DNA of 64,000 nucleotides from Lachnospiraceae bacterium (lineage in GTDB: Bacteria > Bacillota > Clostridia > Lachnospirales > Lachnospiraceae): assembly GCA_015057055.1 (NCBI GenBank), contig SVFE01000004.1, forward strand, positions 1-64,000, in the 5' to 3' direction. Of the stretch, positions 19,253-29,234 are shown in pieces; position 1 is the stretch's first letter, and each line of letters starts with the position of its first letter. The notes under the pieces are model-generated. The model ran no database searches. It saw only the letters and a program-made list of their open reading frames with translations, and had not been told where the DNA came from. The position numbers and the translations under genes are program-made.

Positions 19253-20986
19253 ATGAAATCCCTGCTTTGTTATTTTAAGGGCTACAAAAAGGAATGTGTT
19301 TTGGGACCGCTGTTTAAACTGTTGGAAGCGTCCTTTGAACTTTTAATTCCCCTTGTGGTAAAGGCAATTATAGATGTGGGTATTGCCGGTGAAGATGCCG
19401 GATATATCCGGAAAATGTGTCTTATCATGGTAAGCCTTGGCGTAATCGGGCTGGTCTGTTCTTTGACCGCCCAGTATTTCTCGGCAAAGGCGGCCGTTGG
19501 ATTTGCCACAAAATTGAAAATGGCATTGTTTGCCAATATACAGAAACTGTCCTATGCGGAGATTGACAGTCTCGGCACTTCAACCATGATAACCCGCATG
19601 ACAAGCGACGTAAACCAGCTACAGTCCGGAGTGAATTTGACGCTTCGGTTGTTTTTGCGTTCTCCTTTTATTGTATTCGGTGCAATGGTTATGGCATTTA
19701 CCATCGATGTGAAAGCGGCGATGGTTTTTGTGGTGGTGATACCGGTATTGGCCGTTATCGTGTACGGAATTATGCTGCTTACCATTCCCATGCACAAAAA
19801 GGTGCAGGCTTCCCTGGATAAGGTACTGGGAATCACCAGAGCGAACCTTACCGGTGCCAGGGTAATCCGGGCATTTGGACAGGAAGAGGAAGAAACGGAA
19901 GAATTTTCCGTTCGAAACGAAGCATTGGTAAAAATGCAGACAAAGGTAGGACGGATTTCCGCGTTGATGAATCCGCTGACTTTTGTGGTAATCAATGCAG
20001 GTACCGCATGGCTGGTTTGGCGCGGAGCATTGCAGGTGGATGCGGGAGAGTTGACCCAGGGTGATGTGGTTGCACTGGTAAATTATATGTCCCAGATTCT
20101 GGTGGAACTGATTAAACTGGCCAGTTTGATTATTACCATGACAAAGGCAATTGCCTGCGCGGGAAGAATTGAAACGGTCATTTCCATGAAAGCGAAAATG
20201 CAGGAAGGGGACAAGACGGAAAATGAGAATTACCGCGGAAAACGCGGCAAAGTATGTTTTGAAAATGTATCCTTACGCTATGCCAATGCGGCAGAGGATG
20301 CCCTTACCGGGATTTCTTTCACGGCACAGGCAGGAAGTGTAATCGGTATTATCGGTGGTACCGGTTGCGGAAAATCTTCGGTGGTTAACCTGATTCCCCG
20401 ATTTTATGATGTTACGTCAGGACGCGTCACGGTGGATGATATGGACGTTAAGGATTATCGATATACGGCTCTTCGGGATAAAATCGGCATTGTACCGCAA
20501 AAAGCAGTACTGTTTTCCGGCTCCATTCGGAAAAATATGCAGTGGGGCAATCCGGGAGCGACGGATGAAGAGATTTGGCAGGCATTGGAGATTGCCCAGG
20601 GAAAAGAATTTACCATGGAAAAAGAGGGTGGCCTGGATTTCGAAATTGCGCAGGGCGGGAAAAATCTGTCCGGCGGACAGCGTCAGCGTCTTACCATTGC
20701 CAGAGCCTTGGTAAAGAAACCGGAGATTTTGATTTTGGACGACAGTGCATCTGCGCTGGATTACGTAACGGACGCCGCACTTCGAAAAGCCATTGCCGGC
20801 ATGGAGAATGCGCCCACGGTCTTTATCGTATCCCAAAGGACCTCTTCCATCATGCATGCGGACCAGATATTGGTATTGGAAGACGGCGTTGCAGAAGGGC
20901 TGGGTACTCACGCAGAGTTGTTGGAAAACTGTGAAGTATACCGGGAAATTTATGACTCCCAGTTTAAGGCAGAGGAAAAAGGATAA
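19253..20986 (+). CDS. ABC exporter half-transporter (TMD-NBD), degenerate-site subunit
   Basis: Walker A GGTGCGKSS, signature LSGGQRQRL, Walker B ILILDDSASALD. Confidence 0.92.
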   Translation: MKSLLCYFKGYKKECVLGPLFKLLEASFELLIPLVVKAIIDVGIAGEDAGYIRKMCLIMVSLGVIGLVCSLTAQYFSAKAAVGFATKLKMALFANIQKLSYAEIDSLGTSTMITRMTSDVNQLQSGVNLTLRLFLRSPFIVFGAMVMAFTIDVKAAMVFVVVIPVLAVIVYGIMLLTIPMHKKVQASLDKVLGITRANLTGARVIRAFGQEEEETEEFSVRNEALVKMQTKVGRISALMNPLTFVVINAGTAWLVWRGALQVDAGELTQGDVVALVNYMSQILVELIKLASLIITMTKAIACAGRIETVISMKAKMQEGDKTENENYRGKRGKVCFENVSLRYANAAEDALTGISFTAQAGSVIGIIGGTGCGKSSVVNLIPRFYDVTSGRVTVDDMDVKDYRYTALRDKIGIVPQKAVLFSGSIRKNMQWGNPGATDEEIWQALEIAQGKEFTMEKEGGLDFEIAQGGKNLSGGQRQRLTIARALVKKPEILILDDSASALDYVTDAALRKAIAGMENAPTVFIVSQRTSSIMHADQILVLEDGVAEGLGTHAELLENCEVYREIYDSQFKAEEKG

Positions 20987-21005
20987 AACCGGAAGGAAGA
21001 AAAGT

Positions 21006-22757
21006 ATGAATAACAGGCAGATTATCAGAAAAGTTCTGCATTATATAAAAAGATATTGGTTGATTTTAGCACTGTCCATTTTGATGGCAGCCGTTTCGGC
21101 GTTAATGGCTTTGTATATTCCGGTGCTGGTGGGAGAAGCCATCGATTATGTGGTGGCGCCCGGGCAGGTGGATTTTGCGGCCATTGGTAAAGTATTGGTG
21201 CAGATGGCGGTGTTTATTGCGATTACGGCACTGGCCCAGTGGATTATGAATGTATGCAACAATAAAATTACTTACGATGTGGTACGGGATATCAGAAAAG
21301 AAGCCTTTGATAAAATAGAAAAGCTTCCGCTTGCCTACATCGACAGCCATCCGGCCGGAGAAGTGGTAAGCCGTGTAATTGCCGACGTGGATCAGTTTGC
21401 GGAAGGGCTTTTGCTTGGTTTTTCCCAGTTTTTTACCGGCGTACTAACGATTCTGGGCACGTTGTTTTTCATGCTGAAAATCAACCCCGGCATAACGCTG
21501 GTGGTGGTAATCGTAACGCCGGTTTCGTTGTTTGTAGCGGCCTTTATTGCCAAGATGACCCACAATATGTTTGTGCTTCAGTCGAAAACCAGAGGAGAAC
21601 AGACTGCGCTGATTGATGAAATGCTGGGCAACCAAAAGGTGGTGCTGGCATTTTCCCATGAAGATGAAGCCATGGAAGAATTTGATGAGATTAACCGGCG
21701 GCTGGAAAAATGCTCTCTGCGGGCAATCTTTTTCTCATCCACCACCAATCCCTCTACCCGTTTTGTAAATGGTTTGGTGTATGCCGGAGTTGCACTGTTT
21801 GGCGCCGGAGCTGTGGTGAACAAACAACTTTCCGTAGGACAGCTTTCCTGTTTTCTGAACTACGCCAATCAGTATACCAAGCCCTTTAATGAAATTTCCG
21901 GAGTAATTACGGAGTTGCAAAACGCCCTTGCCTGCGCCGGCAGAGTGTTTGATTTGATTGAAGAGGAGCCGCAGGTGCCGGATGCGCCGGATGCCGCAGT
22001 ATTGCAAAATGCTTCCGGAAAAGTAGAAATCAGGGACGTGGCATTTTCTTATGTGCCGGAAAAACCGTTGATAGAAGATTTTAATCTGTCTGTTTCTCCG
22101 GGGCAGCGTGTGGCGATTGTTGGTCCTACCGGATGCGGAAAGACAACGATTATCAATTTGCTTATGCGGTTTTATGATGTGAAGGAAGGCCGCATTTCCG
22201 TACAGGATAAAGACATCCGCGATTATACCAGAGAGAGCCTTCGGGCGTCATACGGAATGGTATTGCAGGAAACCTGGCTGAAGGAAGGAACCATCCGGGA
22301 AAACATTGCCATGGGAAGGCCGGAGGCAACGGAGGAAGAAATTGTTGCAGCTGCAAAGGCATCTTATGCCCATAGTTTTATTAAACGTCTGGAAAATGGG
22401 TATGATACTTTTATCGGGGAAGACGGGGGAACCCTATCCCAGGGACAGAAGCAGCTTTTGTGTATTGCCAGGGTGATGCTGACTCTTCCGCCGATGTTGA
22501 TTTTGGATGAGGCGACCAGCTCCATCGATACCAGAACCGAGCTGAAGATACAACGGGCGTTCCTTAAAATGATGGAGGGAAGAACCAGTTTCATTGTAGC
22601 TCATCGGCTTTCTACAATCCGCGAGGCGGATATCATTTTGGTAATGAAGGCCGGTAAAATCATTGAACAGGGAAATCATGAAACCCTTCTTGCCCAGGGC
22701 GGATTTTATGAACAGTTATATAACAGTCAGTTTAGCGGCGTTGTGACGGAAGGCTGA
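21006..22757 (+). CDS. ABC exporter half-transporter (TMD-NBD), partner subunit
   Basis: Walker A GPTGCGKTT, signature LSQGQKQLL, Walker B MLILDEATSSID; start refined to 21006. Confidence 0.92.
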   Translation: MNNRQIIRKVLHYIKRYWLILALSILMAAVSALMALYIPVLVGEAIDYVVAPGQVDFAAIGKVLVQMAVFIAITALAQWIMNVCNNKITYDVVRDIRKEAFDKIEKLPLAYIDSHPAGEVVSRVIADVDQFAEGLLLGFSQFFTGVLTILGTLFFMLKINPGITLVVVIVTPVSLFVAAFIAKMTHNMFVLQSKTRGEQTALIDEMLGNQKVVLAFSHEDEAMEEFDEINRRLEKCSLRAIFFSSTTNPSTRFVNGLVYAGVALFGAGAVVNKQLSVGQLSCFLNYANQYTKPFNEISGVITELQNALACAGRVFDLIEEEPQVPDAPDAAVLQNASGKVEIRDVAFSYVPEKPLIEDFNLSVSPGQRVAIVGPTGCGKTTIINLLMRFYDVKEGRISVQDKDIRDYTRESLRASYGMVLQETWLKEGTIRENIAMGRPEATEEEIVAAAKASYAHSFIKRLENGYDTFIGEDGGTLSQGQKQLLCIARVMLTLPPMLILDEATSSIDTRTELKIQRAFLKMMEGRTSFIVAHRLSTIREADIILVMKAGKIIEQGNHETLLAQGGFYEQLYNSQFSGVVTEG

Positions 22758-22804
22758 CGAAGCTAATTTGGCAGAGAATGTAAAGCGAAGAGAGAGGAAG
22801 AAAA

Positions 22805-25534
22805 ATGCAGAATCAAAATGAATCCAAAGGAAAAATGAGATGGGTATTTATTGCGATGCCGACGCTGGCGATTATTCTCGGCTGCGGAATCGTATTTTGG
22901 TTTTTGTTCGGACAAGGCGAGGACGGGGCCCGGAGCGTCAGTGGTTCTGCAATAGAAACGACAACAGAGGGAAGCGGAAGCGTCGAAAACGGTGACAGCG
23001 ATGCGTCGGCAGGACAGTCCGATGATACGGCCGGAGGCGGTGCCGTACAAGGTGATACGGTAATGGTGATGGGAACCTCTGTGTTAAATACCGGAAATCT
23101 TACGGAGACGGGAAACGGATATGAAGGAATCCCGGGCACAGGTGATTATAACTATGGTGAGGCATTGCAGAAATCGCTGCTTTTTTATGAATTGCAGCGT
23201 TCCGGAGATTTGCCGGAGGAAGTCCGCTGTAACTGGCGGGGAGATTCCGGTCTGACGGACGGAAGTGACGTGGGGCTTGATTTGACCGGTGGCTGGTATG
23301 ATGCGGGGGATCATGTAAAATTTAATTTGCCTATGGCATATTCAGCGACAATGCTGGCCTGGTCCTTGTATGAAGATCCGGATGCGTATGAGGAAAGCGG
23401 TCAGCTTACTTATGCGCTGTCTAATATTCGCTGGGCTAACGAATATTTTATCCGTTGTCATCCGGAGGACGAGGTGTATTATTATCAGGTGGGAGACGGC
23501 GGTATTGACCATTCCTGGTGGGGACCCGCAGAGGTAATGCAGATGCAGCGTCCCTCCTATTGTGTCACGGCAGATGCACCCGGCTCTACCGTATGCGGAG
23601 GAACGGCGGCGTCGCTGGCTGCCTGCAGCATTGTGTTTGAAGAAACGGATGGGGCTTTCAGCGAGGAGTGTTTATCCCATGCGATATCCCTGTATGAATT
23701 TGCGGCAAGCACCATGAGTGATGCCGGATATACCAAAGCGGCAGGATTTTACGATTCCCACAGCGGATTTTATGACGAACTTGCCTGGGCGGCAACTTGG
23801 CTTTATCTTGCTACCGGTGAGGAAAGTTATTTAGCGGAGGCAGAAGAGTACTATCCACAGGCATGTCAGGATTACAATTGGGCACATTGCTGGGATGATG
23901 TACATATCGGAACTGCACTGATGTTGGCGCGGATTACCGAAGAGAGTGTGTATAGTGATGCAGTAGAACTGCATCTGGATTATTGGACGGTGGGAACCGA
24001 AAGCGGTGAGCGGATTACCTATACGCCCCAGGGACTGGCCTGGTTGGATGGCTGGGGAGCGCTCCGCTATGCTACCACTACGGCGTATATTGCATCGGTG
24101 TACAGCGAATGGGAAGGCTGTCCTTCGGACAAAGTGGACATTTATTGGGACTTTGCGGTTAGTCAGGCAGGATACGCCTTGGGAGATACCGGATTTTCTT
24201 ATCTTATCGGATTTGGAGAAAACCATCCGGAGAATCCTCATCATCGTACCGCACAGGGGTCCTACTGCAATAATATGAATGAACCTTCGGAGGCAAGACA
24301 CACATTATACGGTGCTTTGGTGGGAGGTCCGGGCTCGTCGGATGATTACATTGATGAAGTATCAAATTATAATACCAATGAAGTGGCGTGTGACTATAAT
24401 GCCGGATTCACCGGACTTATGGCAAAATTGTACACCCGGTATCACGGGGAAACATTGGTGGATTTTGGCGCGGTAGAGCCGATTACCATTAACGAATTGT
24501 ATGTGGACGGCGGAATCAATGTGGAAGGCACGGATTTCGTGGAAATTAAAGCTTATGTATACAATGTATCTGCCTGGCCGGCACGTGTTCCGGAAAATCT
24601 GGAACTTCGCTATTTCGTGGATTTGTCTGAAGTGTATGCGGCGGGAAAAACCGCAGCGGATATAGAAATTACAACCAATTATATGCAGGCCGGGGCGGCA
24701 GCAGGACTGCATGTATGGGATGAGGAAAACCACATTTATTACCTGTCCATTGACTTCACGGATGCATTGATTTATCCCGGCGGACAGGATAATTACAAAA
24801 AAGAAATTCAGGTTCGGATGCGAAATCCGGAAGGAACATGGGACAACAGTAACGACCCGTCCTTTGCCGGACTGGCAAGCGGAAGTGTAGCTTTGGCAAC
24901 CGGGATGGGATTATATGAAAACGGTGTTTTGGTGTTTGGCAGCGAACCTGCAGCGGGAGAAAATGCCGGCTCGGTTGTGGTCGGACAAACCGGTGCAAAT
25001 GCAGGAAGTGCGTCCGGCGATAATTCCGGAGATGGCGGAAACGCAGGAGCCGGAGGAAACGCACCGCAAAATGCTACGGCCACCAACGAGGAAGTATCGG
25101 TATCCATTGATTATTCCAATATGCAGAGCAGTTCCACCAGCATCAGCGGAACGCTTACCGTCCGCAATGAAAGTGACGGTTCTTTGGACCTGGGCGATAT
25201 GACCATCCGGTACTATTTTACCAATGAAAACGGCAGCGCATTATCCTTTGCCTGCTATCATGCAGCCTTAAACGGTGCAAATGGTTCCTACAGCAGTCTC
25301 AGTGGCGTGACAGGTGAATTTTCGGACTGCGACGGGGACAATGCAGATACCCTTTGTGAGATTTCCTTTGGATCGGCAGGACTTTTGGAAGAAGGCGGAG
25401 AGGTTAGTATCAACTTCTGCATTAACCATTCTGATTGGTCTGCATTTACCACAAGTAATGATTATTCCGGAGAATCGGCAGAACATATTGTTATTTGTAT
25501 CGGGGAAGATGTTATCTTTGGAGAAAAGCCATGA
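22805..25534 (+). CDS. Membrane-anchored glycoside hydrolase family 9 cellulase with CBM3-like modules
   Basis: N-terminal TM anchor; GH9 motifs DLTGGWYDAGDHVKFNLPMAYSATMLAWS and LYGALVGGPGSSDDYIDEVSNYNTNEVACDYNAGFTGLMAKLY; CBM3c-like region, Gly/Ala-rich linker, second CBM3-like module. Confidence 0.92.
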   Translation: MQNQNESKGKMRWVFIAMPTLAIILGCGIVFWFLFGQGEDGARSVSGSAIETTTEGSGSVENGDSDASAGQSDDTAGGGAVQGDTVMVMGTSVLNTGNLTETGNGYEGIPGTGDYNYGEALQKSLLFYELQRSGDLPEEVRCNWRGDSGLTDGSDVGLDLTGGWYDAGDHVKFNLPMAYSATMLAWSLYEDPDAYEESGQLTYALSNIRWANEYFIRCHPEDEVYYYQVGDGGIDHSWWGPAEVMQMQRPSYCVTADAPGSTVCGGTAASLAACSIVFEETDGAFSEECLSHAISLYEFAASTMSDAGYTKAAGFYDSHSGFYDELAWAATWLYLATGEESYLAEAEEYYPQACQDYNWAHCWDDVHIGTALMLARITEESVYSDAVELHLDYWTVGTESGERITYTPQGLAWLDGWGALRYATTTAYIASVYSEWEGCPSDKVDIYWDFAVSQAGYALGDTGFSYLIGFGENHPENPHHRTAQGSYCNNMNEPSEARHTLYGALVGGPGSSDDYIDEVSNYNTNEVACDYNAGFTGLMAKLYTRYHGETLVDFGAVEPITINELYVDGGINVEGTDFVEIKAYVYNVSAWPARVPENLELRYFVDLSEVYAAGKTAADIEITTNYMQAGAAAGLHVWDEENHIYYLSIDFTDALIYPGGQDNYKKEIQVRMRNPEGTWDNSNDPSFAGLASGSVALATGMGLYENGVLVFGSEPAAGENAGSVVVGQTGANAGSASGDNSGDGGNAGAGGNAPQNATATNEEVSVSIDYSNMQSSSTSISGTLTVRNESDGSLDLGDMTIRYYFTNENGSALSFACYHAALNGANGSYSSLSGVTGEFSDCDGDNADTLCEISFGSAGLLEEGGEVSINFCINHSDWSAFTTSNDYSGESAEHIVICIGEDVIFGEKP

Positions 25535-26211
25535 GAAAATTGAAAAAAGAAGTAAAAGAGCTTCTGGTTTTTTTGGCGGTACTATTTCTGTTGATGGCCG
25601 GATACGCCGTGTATGCCCACATGAACCGCTTCGTGTTTGATGAGAGTCTGAGCGATGTGATTATTACGGTGGGAGAGCGGGAAATTACCCTGAAAGAATT
25701 CACGTATTACATAATGCAGGTGGAAGAGACCGGGCAACAGGCGGCGCTTTTGTACAATGAGGAGAATCCCTTGGAATATTGGGGGCTTTACATGAACGAA
25801 GGTGAAAAAGCCGGCTACATTTCGGATTTGGCACGGATTGCGGCAACCGATTATTGCATCCGGGATTATGTGTATGCAGCGGAAGCGGTAAGAAACGGAA
25901 TCAGCCTGACGGAAGAAGAGCGGGCAGGAGTTTTAGAGAATGCGACGTATGCCTGGGAGCATATGACGGAGAAACAAAGGGAAGCAACGACGTTTACCCG
26001 GGAGGAACTGATTCTTGTTATGGAAACGGAAGCATTGGCCCATAAATATATGGTGATGCTGGCAAATGCAACAGGGCACCCCCTGGAAGCGATTTCCACG
26101 GAATATGATGTGAACGGAACATACTACGAAGAATTAAAGTTGCAATACGATATTGTGGTTGATGAACGTGTCATAGAGAAGCTTCGCTTCGGACACATTA
26201 CCATTAACTGA
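25531..26211 (+). CDS. Membrane-anchored hypothetical (SurA/PpiC N-terminal-like)
   Basis: N-terminal TM; helical ISLTEEERAGVLENATYAWEHMTEKQRE pattern; ATGA overlap with the GH9 stop. Confidence 0.6.
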   Translation: MRKLKKEVKELLVFLAVLFLLMAGYAVYAHMNRFVFDESLSDVIITVGEREITLKEFTYYIMQVEETGQQAALLYNEENPLEYWGLYMNEGEKAGYISDLARIAATDYCIRDYVYAAEAVRNGISLTEEERAGVLENATYAWEHMTEKQREATTFTREELILVMETEALAHKYMVMLANATGHPLEAISTEYDVNGTYYEELKLQYDIVVDERVIEKLRFGHITIN

Positions 26212-26231
26212 GAGAAAGGAACAGGTAAGGC

Positions 26232-26885
26232 ATGGAATTTCATGAGATTTCCGTTAGAAGCAAAGTTGTAATTACGGTAACCAACGGGTCAGACGTACAG
26301 GCGAAGTTTTTATCCAAGGTTATGAAAAACGGAGAAACTTATCTTTTGGTAATTCCGTTTATGTACAACGGAATGCGGATTCGTTTTGAAGGAAAGAAAA
26401 TGAGCATTCACATGGAAGTACGGGATGCGGAAGGTGTACTTTGGACATTTCGAAACTGCAAAATTGATACCATCCGAAAAAACGGTCTGAAATACCATAA
26501 GATTGAATGCGCTATGAAGAAGGGAATCGAAAATCGAAGAGGCGGCCGAAGATTTTATATTTGGGAACCCACCACATTTCAGATTGAGGGGTTGGAAAAA
26601 CCGGCAATTTGTCATCTGAAGGATATCGGGGTAGAAGGCTTTAGTTTTGCGATGGATATAAGAAATCCGGAGTTGATGGACGGAACGAAGGTAACCTGTC
26701 ATTACAAAGACAAAAGCGGTATCGAGATTGCAACCACGGGTAAAATCGTGCGGAAAGAAAAATTGGACCATTACCATGTCTATGGCTGTCATTTGTTGGA
26801 ACATGATTTAGAATTGGAACGATTTGTAAAGAAACTGGAAAGAAGAATGATTGTTACCGGTGTGGAACTGGATAGCATGATGTGA
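26232..26885 (+). CDS. PilZ domain-containing protein (YcgR-like)
   Basis: RRGGRRFYIW...CHLKDIGVEGFSFAM resembles the PilZ RxxxR...(D/N)xSxxG motif. Confidence 0.7.
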   Translation: MEFHEISVRSKVVITVTNGSDVQAKFLSKVMKNGETYLLVIPFMYNGMRIRFEGKKMSIHMEVRDAEGVLWTFRNCKIDTIRKNGLKYHKIECAMKKGIENRRGGRRFYIWEPTTFQIEGLEKPAICHLKDIGVEGFSFAMDIRNPELMDGTKVTCHYKDKSGIEIATTGKIVRKEKLDHYHVYGCHLLEHDLELERFVKKLERRMIVTGVELDSMM

Positions 26886-28201
26886 AAAGGAGAAGGGTAT
26901 TGGCAGCAAGAAGAAGCAAAGGGGAAATCGGAAAAAGATATCTGTTTATGATATTGGGGCTTTTATTCAATGCATTTGGTGTGGTGCTTTTGACAAAATC
27001 GTCCTTGGGAACCTCACCGATTGCATCGATTCCCTATGTTTTGAGTGAATACTTTCCCATTAGCATGGGAACATTGAATTTTGCACTGTACTTTCTTTTC
27101 TTTGTGGTGCAGTTGTTGATTCTGAGAAAGAAAATGACTGCCAGTGATTGGATGCAGATTCCTTTGTCCATGTGCTATTCTGTATTTTTGGATTTGTGCA
27201 TTTCCCTGGCAGCGGCATACCAACCGAAAGAATACGGCGTGATGCTTGGGGGTCTTTTGCTTGGATGTATTTTTCGCTCATTGGGTATCAGCATGCAGGT
27301 GGTGGCGGATGTGGCGATGCTTTCCGGCGAGGCTTTTGTGCTGGTGCTGGCCAAAGCGCTGAAGAAGGAATACAGTATTGTAAAACTCGTTTCTGACGCA
27401 CTTATGGTAATTATTGCCGTTGTGCTTTCCTATGTGCTTTTGGGAGATGTCATTGGTGTGCGGGAGGGTACGCTGATTGTAGTTCTTTTGGTGGCGCCTC
27501 TATCCAATTCCATGACAGAATCGTTGTTTCCCATCGGGAATCGGTTGTTTAAATGCAAGGCAGAAGTGCTTCCCGGTAAGGAAATATCCGTAAAAGAAGG
27601 GGCTCCTTTGATTATAACCATCAGTTCCCAGTCCGGAAGCGGCGGGCACAGAATCGGGAAATTGGTGGCAGAAAAACTGGGAATGAAGTTATATGATAAC
27701 AGTATCATTGACATGATTGCAAAAGAGGGCGGCTTTGAGCCGGAATATGTAAGAGACCGGATGGTTGGCTTATACACCAATCGGTTTTGGGAGTTCTTTG
27801 TGGAGAATTATTCTCAGGTCAGTTACCAGATGGATAACTACGAAGCAATTTATGAAGCGCAGGAGCGGGTTATGGAAAAACTTGCAGCGGAGGGGAATTG
27901 CGTAATCGTTGGATATTGTTCCGAGTATTTGCTGAAAGAACGGGAAAATGTATTCAGCGTGCATATTCATGCCAATGAAGAGGCAAAACTGAAGTTTTTA
28001 GAGCAGGAATATAAAGTGACATCCCGCAGGGCAAAAGAAATTATGCTGTCCCATGACCGGGAAAGAGCGCGTTATTTTAATCATTTTACAGGAGAGGATT
28101 GGTCGGAAACCGGGCGGTTTAGCCTGTCGCTGGATTCCTCCTTGTTTGGCCTTGACGGTACGGCAGATATTATTTGCAATGTGATAGGAAAAATAATATA
28201 A
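26882..28201 (+). CDS. YczE/YyaS-like membrane domain fused to cytidylate kinase-like domain
   Basis: Multi-TM N-term (GLLFNAFGVVLLTKSSLGTSPIASIPYVLSE) followed by ITISSQSGSGGHRIGKLVAEKLGMKLYDNSIIDMIA (CMP kinase-like P-loop). Confidence 0.8.
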   Translation: MKRRRVLAARRSKGEIGKRYLFMILGLLFNAFGVVLLTKSSLGTSPIASIPYVLSEYFPISMGTLNFALYFLFFVVQLLILRKKMTASDWMQIPLSMCYSVFLDLCISLAAAYQPKEYGVMLGGLLLGCIFRSLGISMQVVADVAMLSGEAFVLVLAKALKKEYSIVKLVSDALMVIIAVVLSYVLLGDVIGVREGTLIVVLLVAPLSNSMTESLFPIGNRLFKCKAEVLPGKEISVKEGAPLIITISSQSGSGGHRIGKLVAEKLGMKLYDNSIIDMIAKEGGFEPEYVRDRMVGLYTNRFWEFFVENYSQVSYQMDNYEAIYEAQERVMEKLAAEGNCVIVGYCSEYLLKERENVFSVHIHANEEAKLKFLEQEYKVTSRRAKEIMLSHDRERARYFNHFTGEDWSETGRFSLSLDSSLFGLDGTADIICNVIGKII

Positions 28202-28241
28202 TATAGGGGATGTTACACTTTTAGAAAGGATGGATATACTT

Positions 28242-28619
28242 ATGGAATTTAAAGAAAGAAAACGATGGTTATTTTTTGGACTGCCTTTTACATTTACGAC
28301 GTATACCGTGACGGAAGATATGCTGACGATTGATTCCGGTATTCTTACAAGAATTGAAAACGATTGTTACATGTATAAAATTATTGATGTTAAATTAGAG
28401 ACTTCTTTGTTGGAAAGAATATTCAAACTAGGAACCATTATTTGCTACACCGGCGATACGACTCATCCGGAACTTCGTATTATGCACATTAAAAATGCGA
28501 AGGCAATCAAGAACTTCATCCTTGAAGTTTCGGAAACAGCGAGAAAGAAACGTCGTACGTTGAATACGTTGGATATCGGCGGAGGCGGCATTATGGATGA
28601 CGTGGATTCCATAGAATAA
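28242..28619 (+). CDS. PH domain-containing protein (bPH2/YdbT-like)
   Basis: FTFTTYTVTEDMLTIDSGILTRIENDCYMYKIIDVKLETSLLERIFKLGTIIC pattern. Confidence 0.7.
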   Translation: MEFKERKRWLFFGLPFTFTTYTVTEDMLTIDSGILTRIENDCYMYKIIDVKLETSLLERIFKLGTIICYTGDTTHPELRIMHIKNAKAIKNFILEVSETARKKRRTLNTLDIGGGGIMDDVDSIE

Positions 28620-28632
28620 GTGCGAGAAAATG

Positions 28633-28676
28633 CAGGACCGTTGATAGTTGTGAGACTATGGATGGTCCTGTTTTCT
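28633..28676 (+). terminator. Hairpin terminator between convergent genes
   Basis: CAGGACC gttg ATAGT tgtgag ACTAT ggat GGTCCTG ttttctt. Confidence 0.7.
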
Positions 28677-29123
28677 TGTCGCCCCGGTGAGACGGTGTTT
28701 TTCCGGTAATGGTGTTTTGGTTACCATGTGCTCCATAATTAGTCCGGTGGTAAACCACAGAGGAAAGAAGTCGAGACGAATTAAAGAGTGAATGTTCCAT
28801 TTGCAGTTTGCATAGTTCCAAGGACAGGATTTCTTTTTGTTCAGAAGATAGCCGAAAAGATATTCTGCACCGAAGAATACAATGGCATAGCAGATGCCCC
28901 GGTTATGGCAGGATCTTTTTCTGCAAAAGTGAAAAAGTGGCTCTAAAGCGGCGGCCATTCCGTAAATCGGAAACATCCAAAGGGAAGTGGTGCCGGTGAG
29001 TTTCGGATCTTTTTTGCGAAAGGATTGGAAGGAAGTGTAGAGGATTTCCATACACCATCCGGTGACGCCGCAGCGAAAAAAATTAACGAGAAAACGATGT
29101 ATGTGCCGGAAAAGAAATTTCAT
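28656..29123 (-). CDS. Putative ABC transporter permease (CmpB-like) membrane protein
   Basis: CGVTGWCMEILYTSF...TGTTSLWMFPIYGMAAALEPL pattern; start refined. Confidence 0.7.
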   Translation of the reverse strand: MKFLFRHIHRFLVNFFRCGVTGWCMEILYTSFQSFRKKDPKLTGTTSLWMFPIYGMAAALEPLFHFCRKRSCHNRGICYAIVFFGAEYLFGYLLNKKKSCPWNYANCKWNIHSLIRLDFFPLWFTTGLIMEHMVTKTPLPEKHRLTGATRKQDHP

Positions 29124-29234
29124 AGATGCTCCTTTTTGCATGGTTATTTTTAATAGTATGAGCGGGAAAAAGGGGAATTATACGAAATACTTTTACGAAA
29201 AACGATACGTATTTATGAAAAAGGGGAGAGAGGA

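Noticed and set aside
20793-21005. N-terminal extension of the second ABC transporter
   Set aside because: Overlaps the first transporter out of frame; 21006 has an RBS and a natural TMD start.
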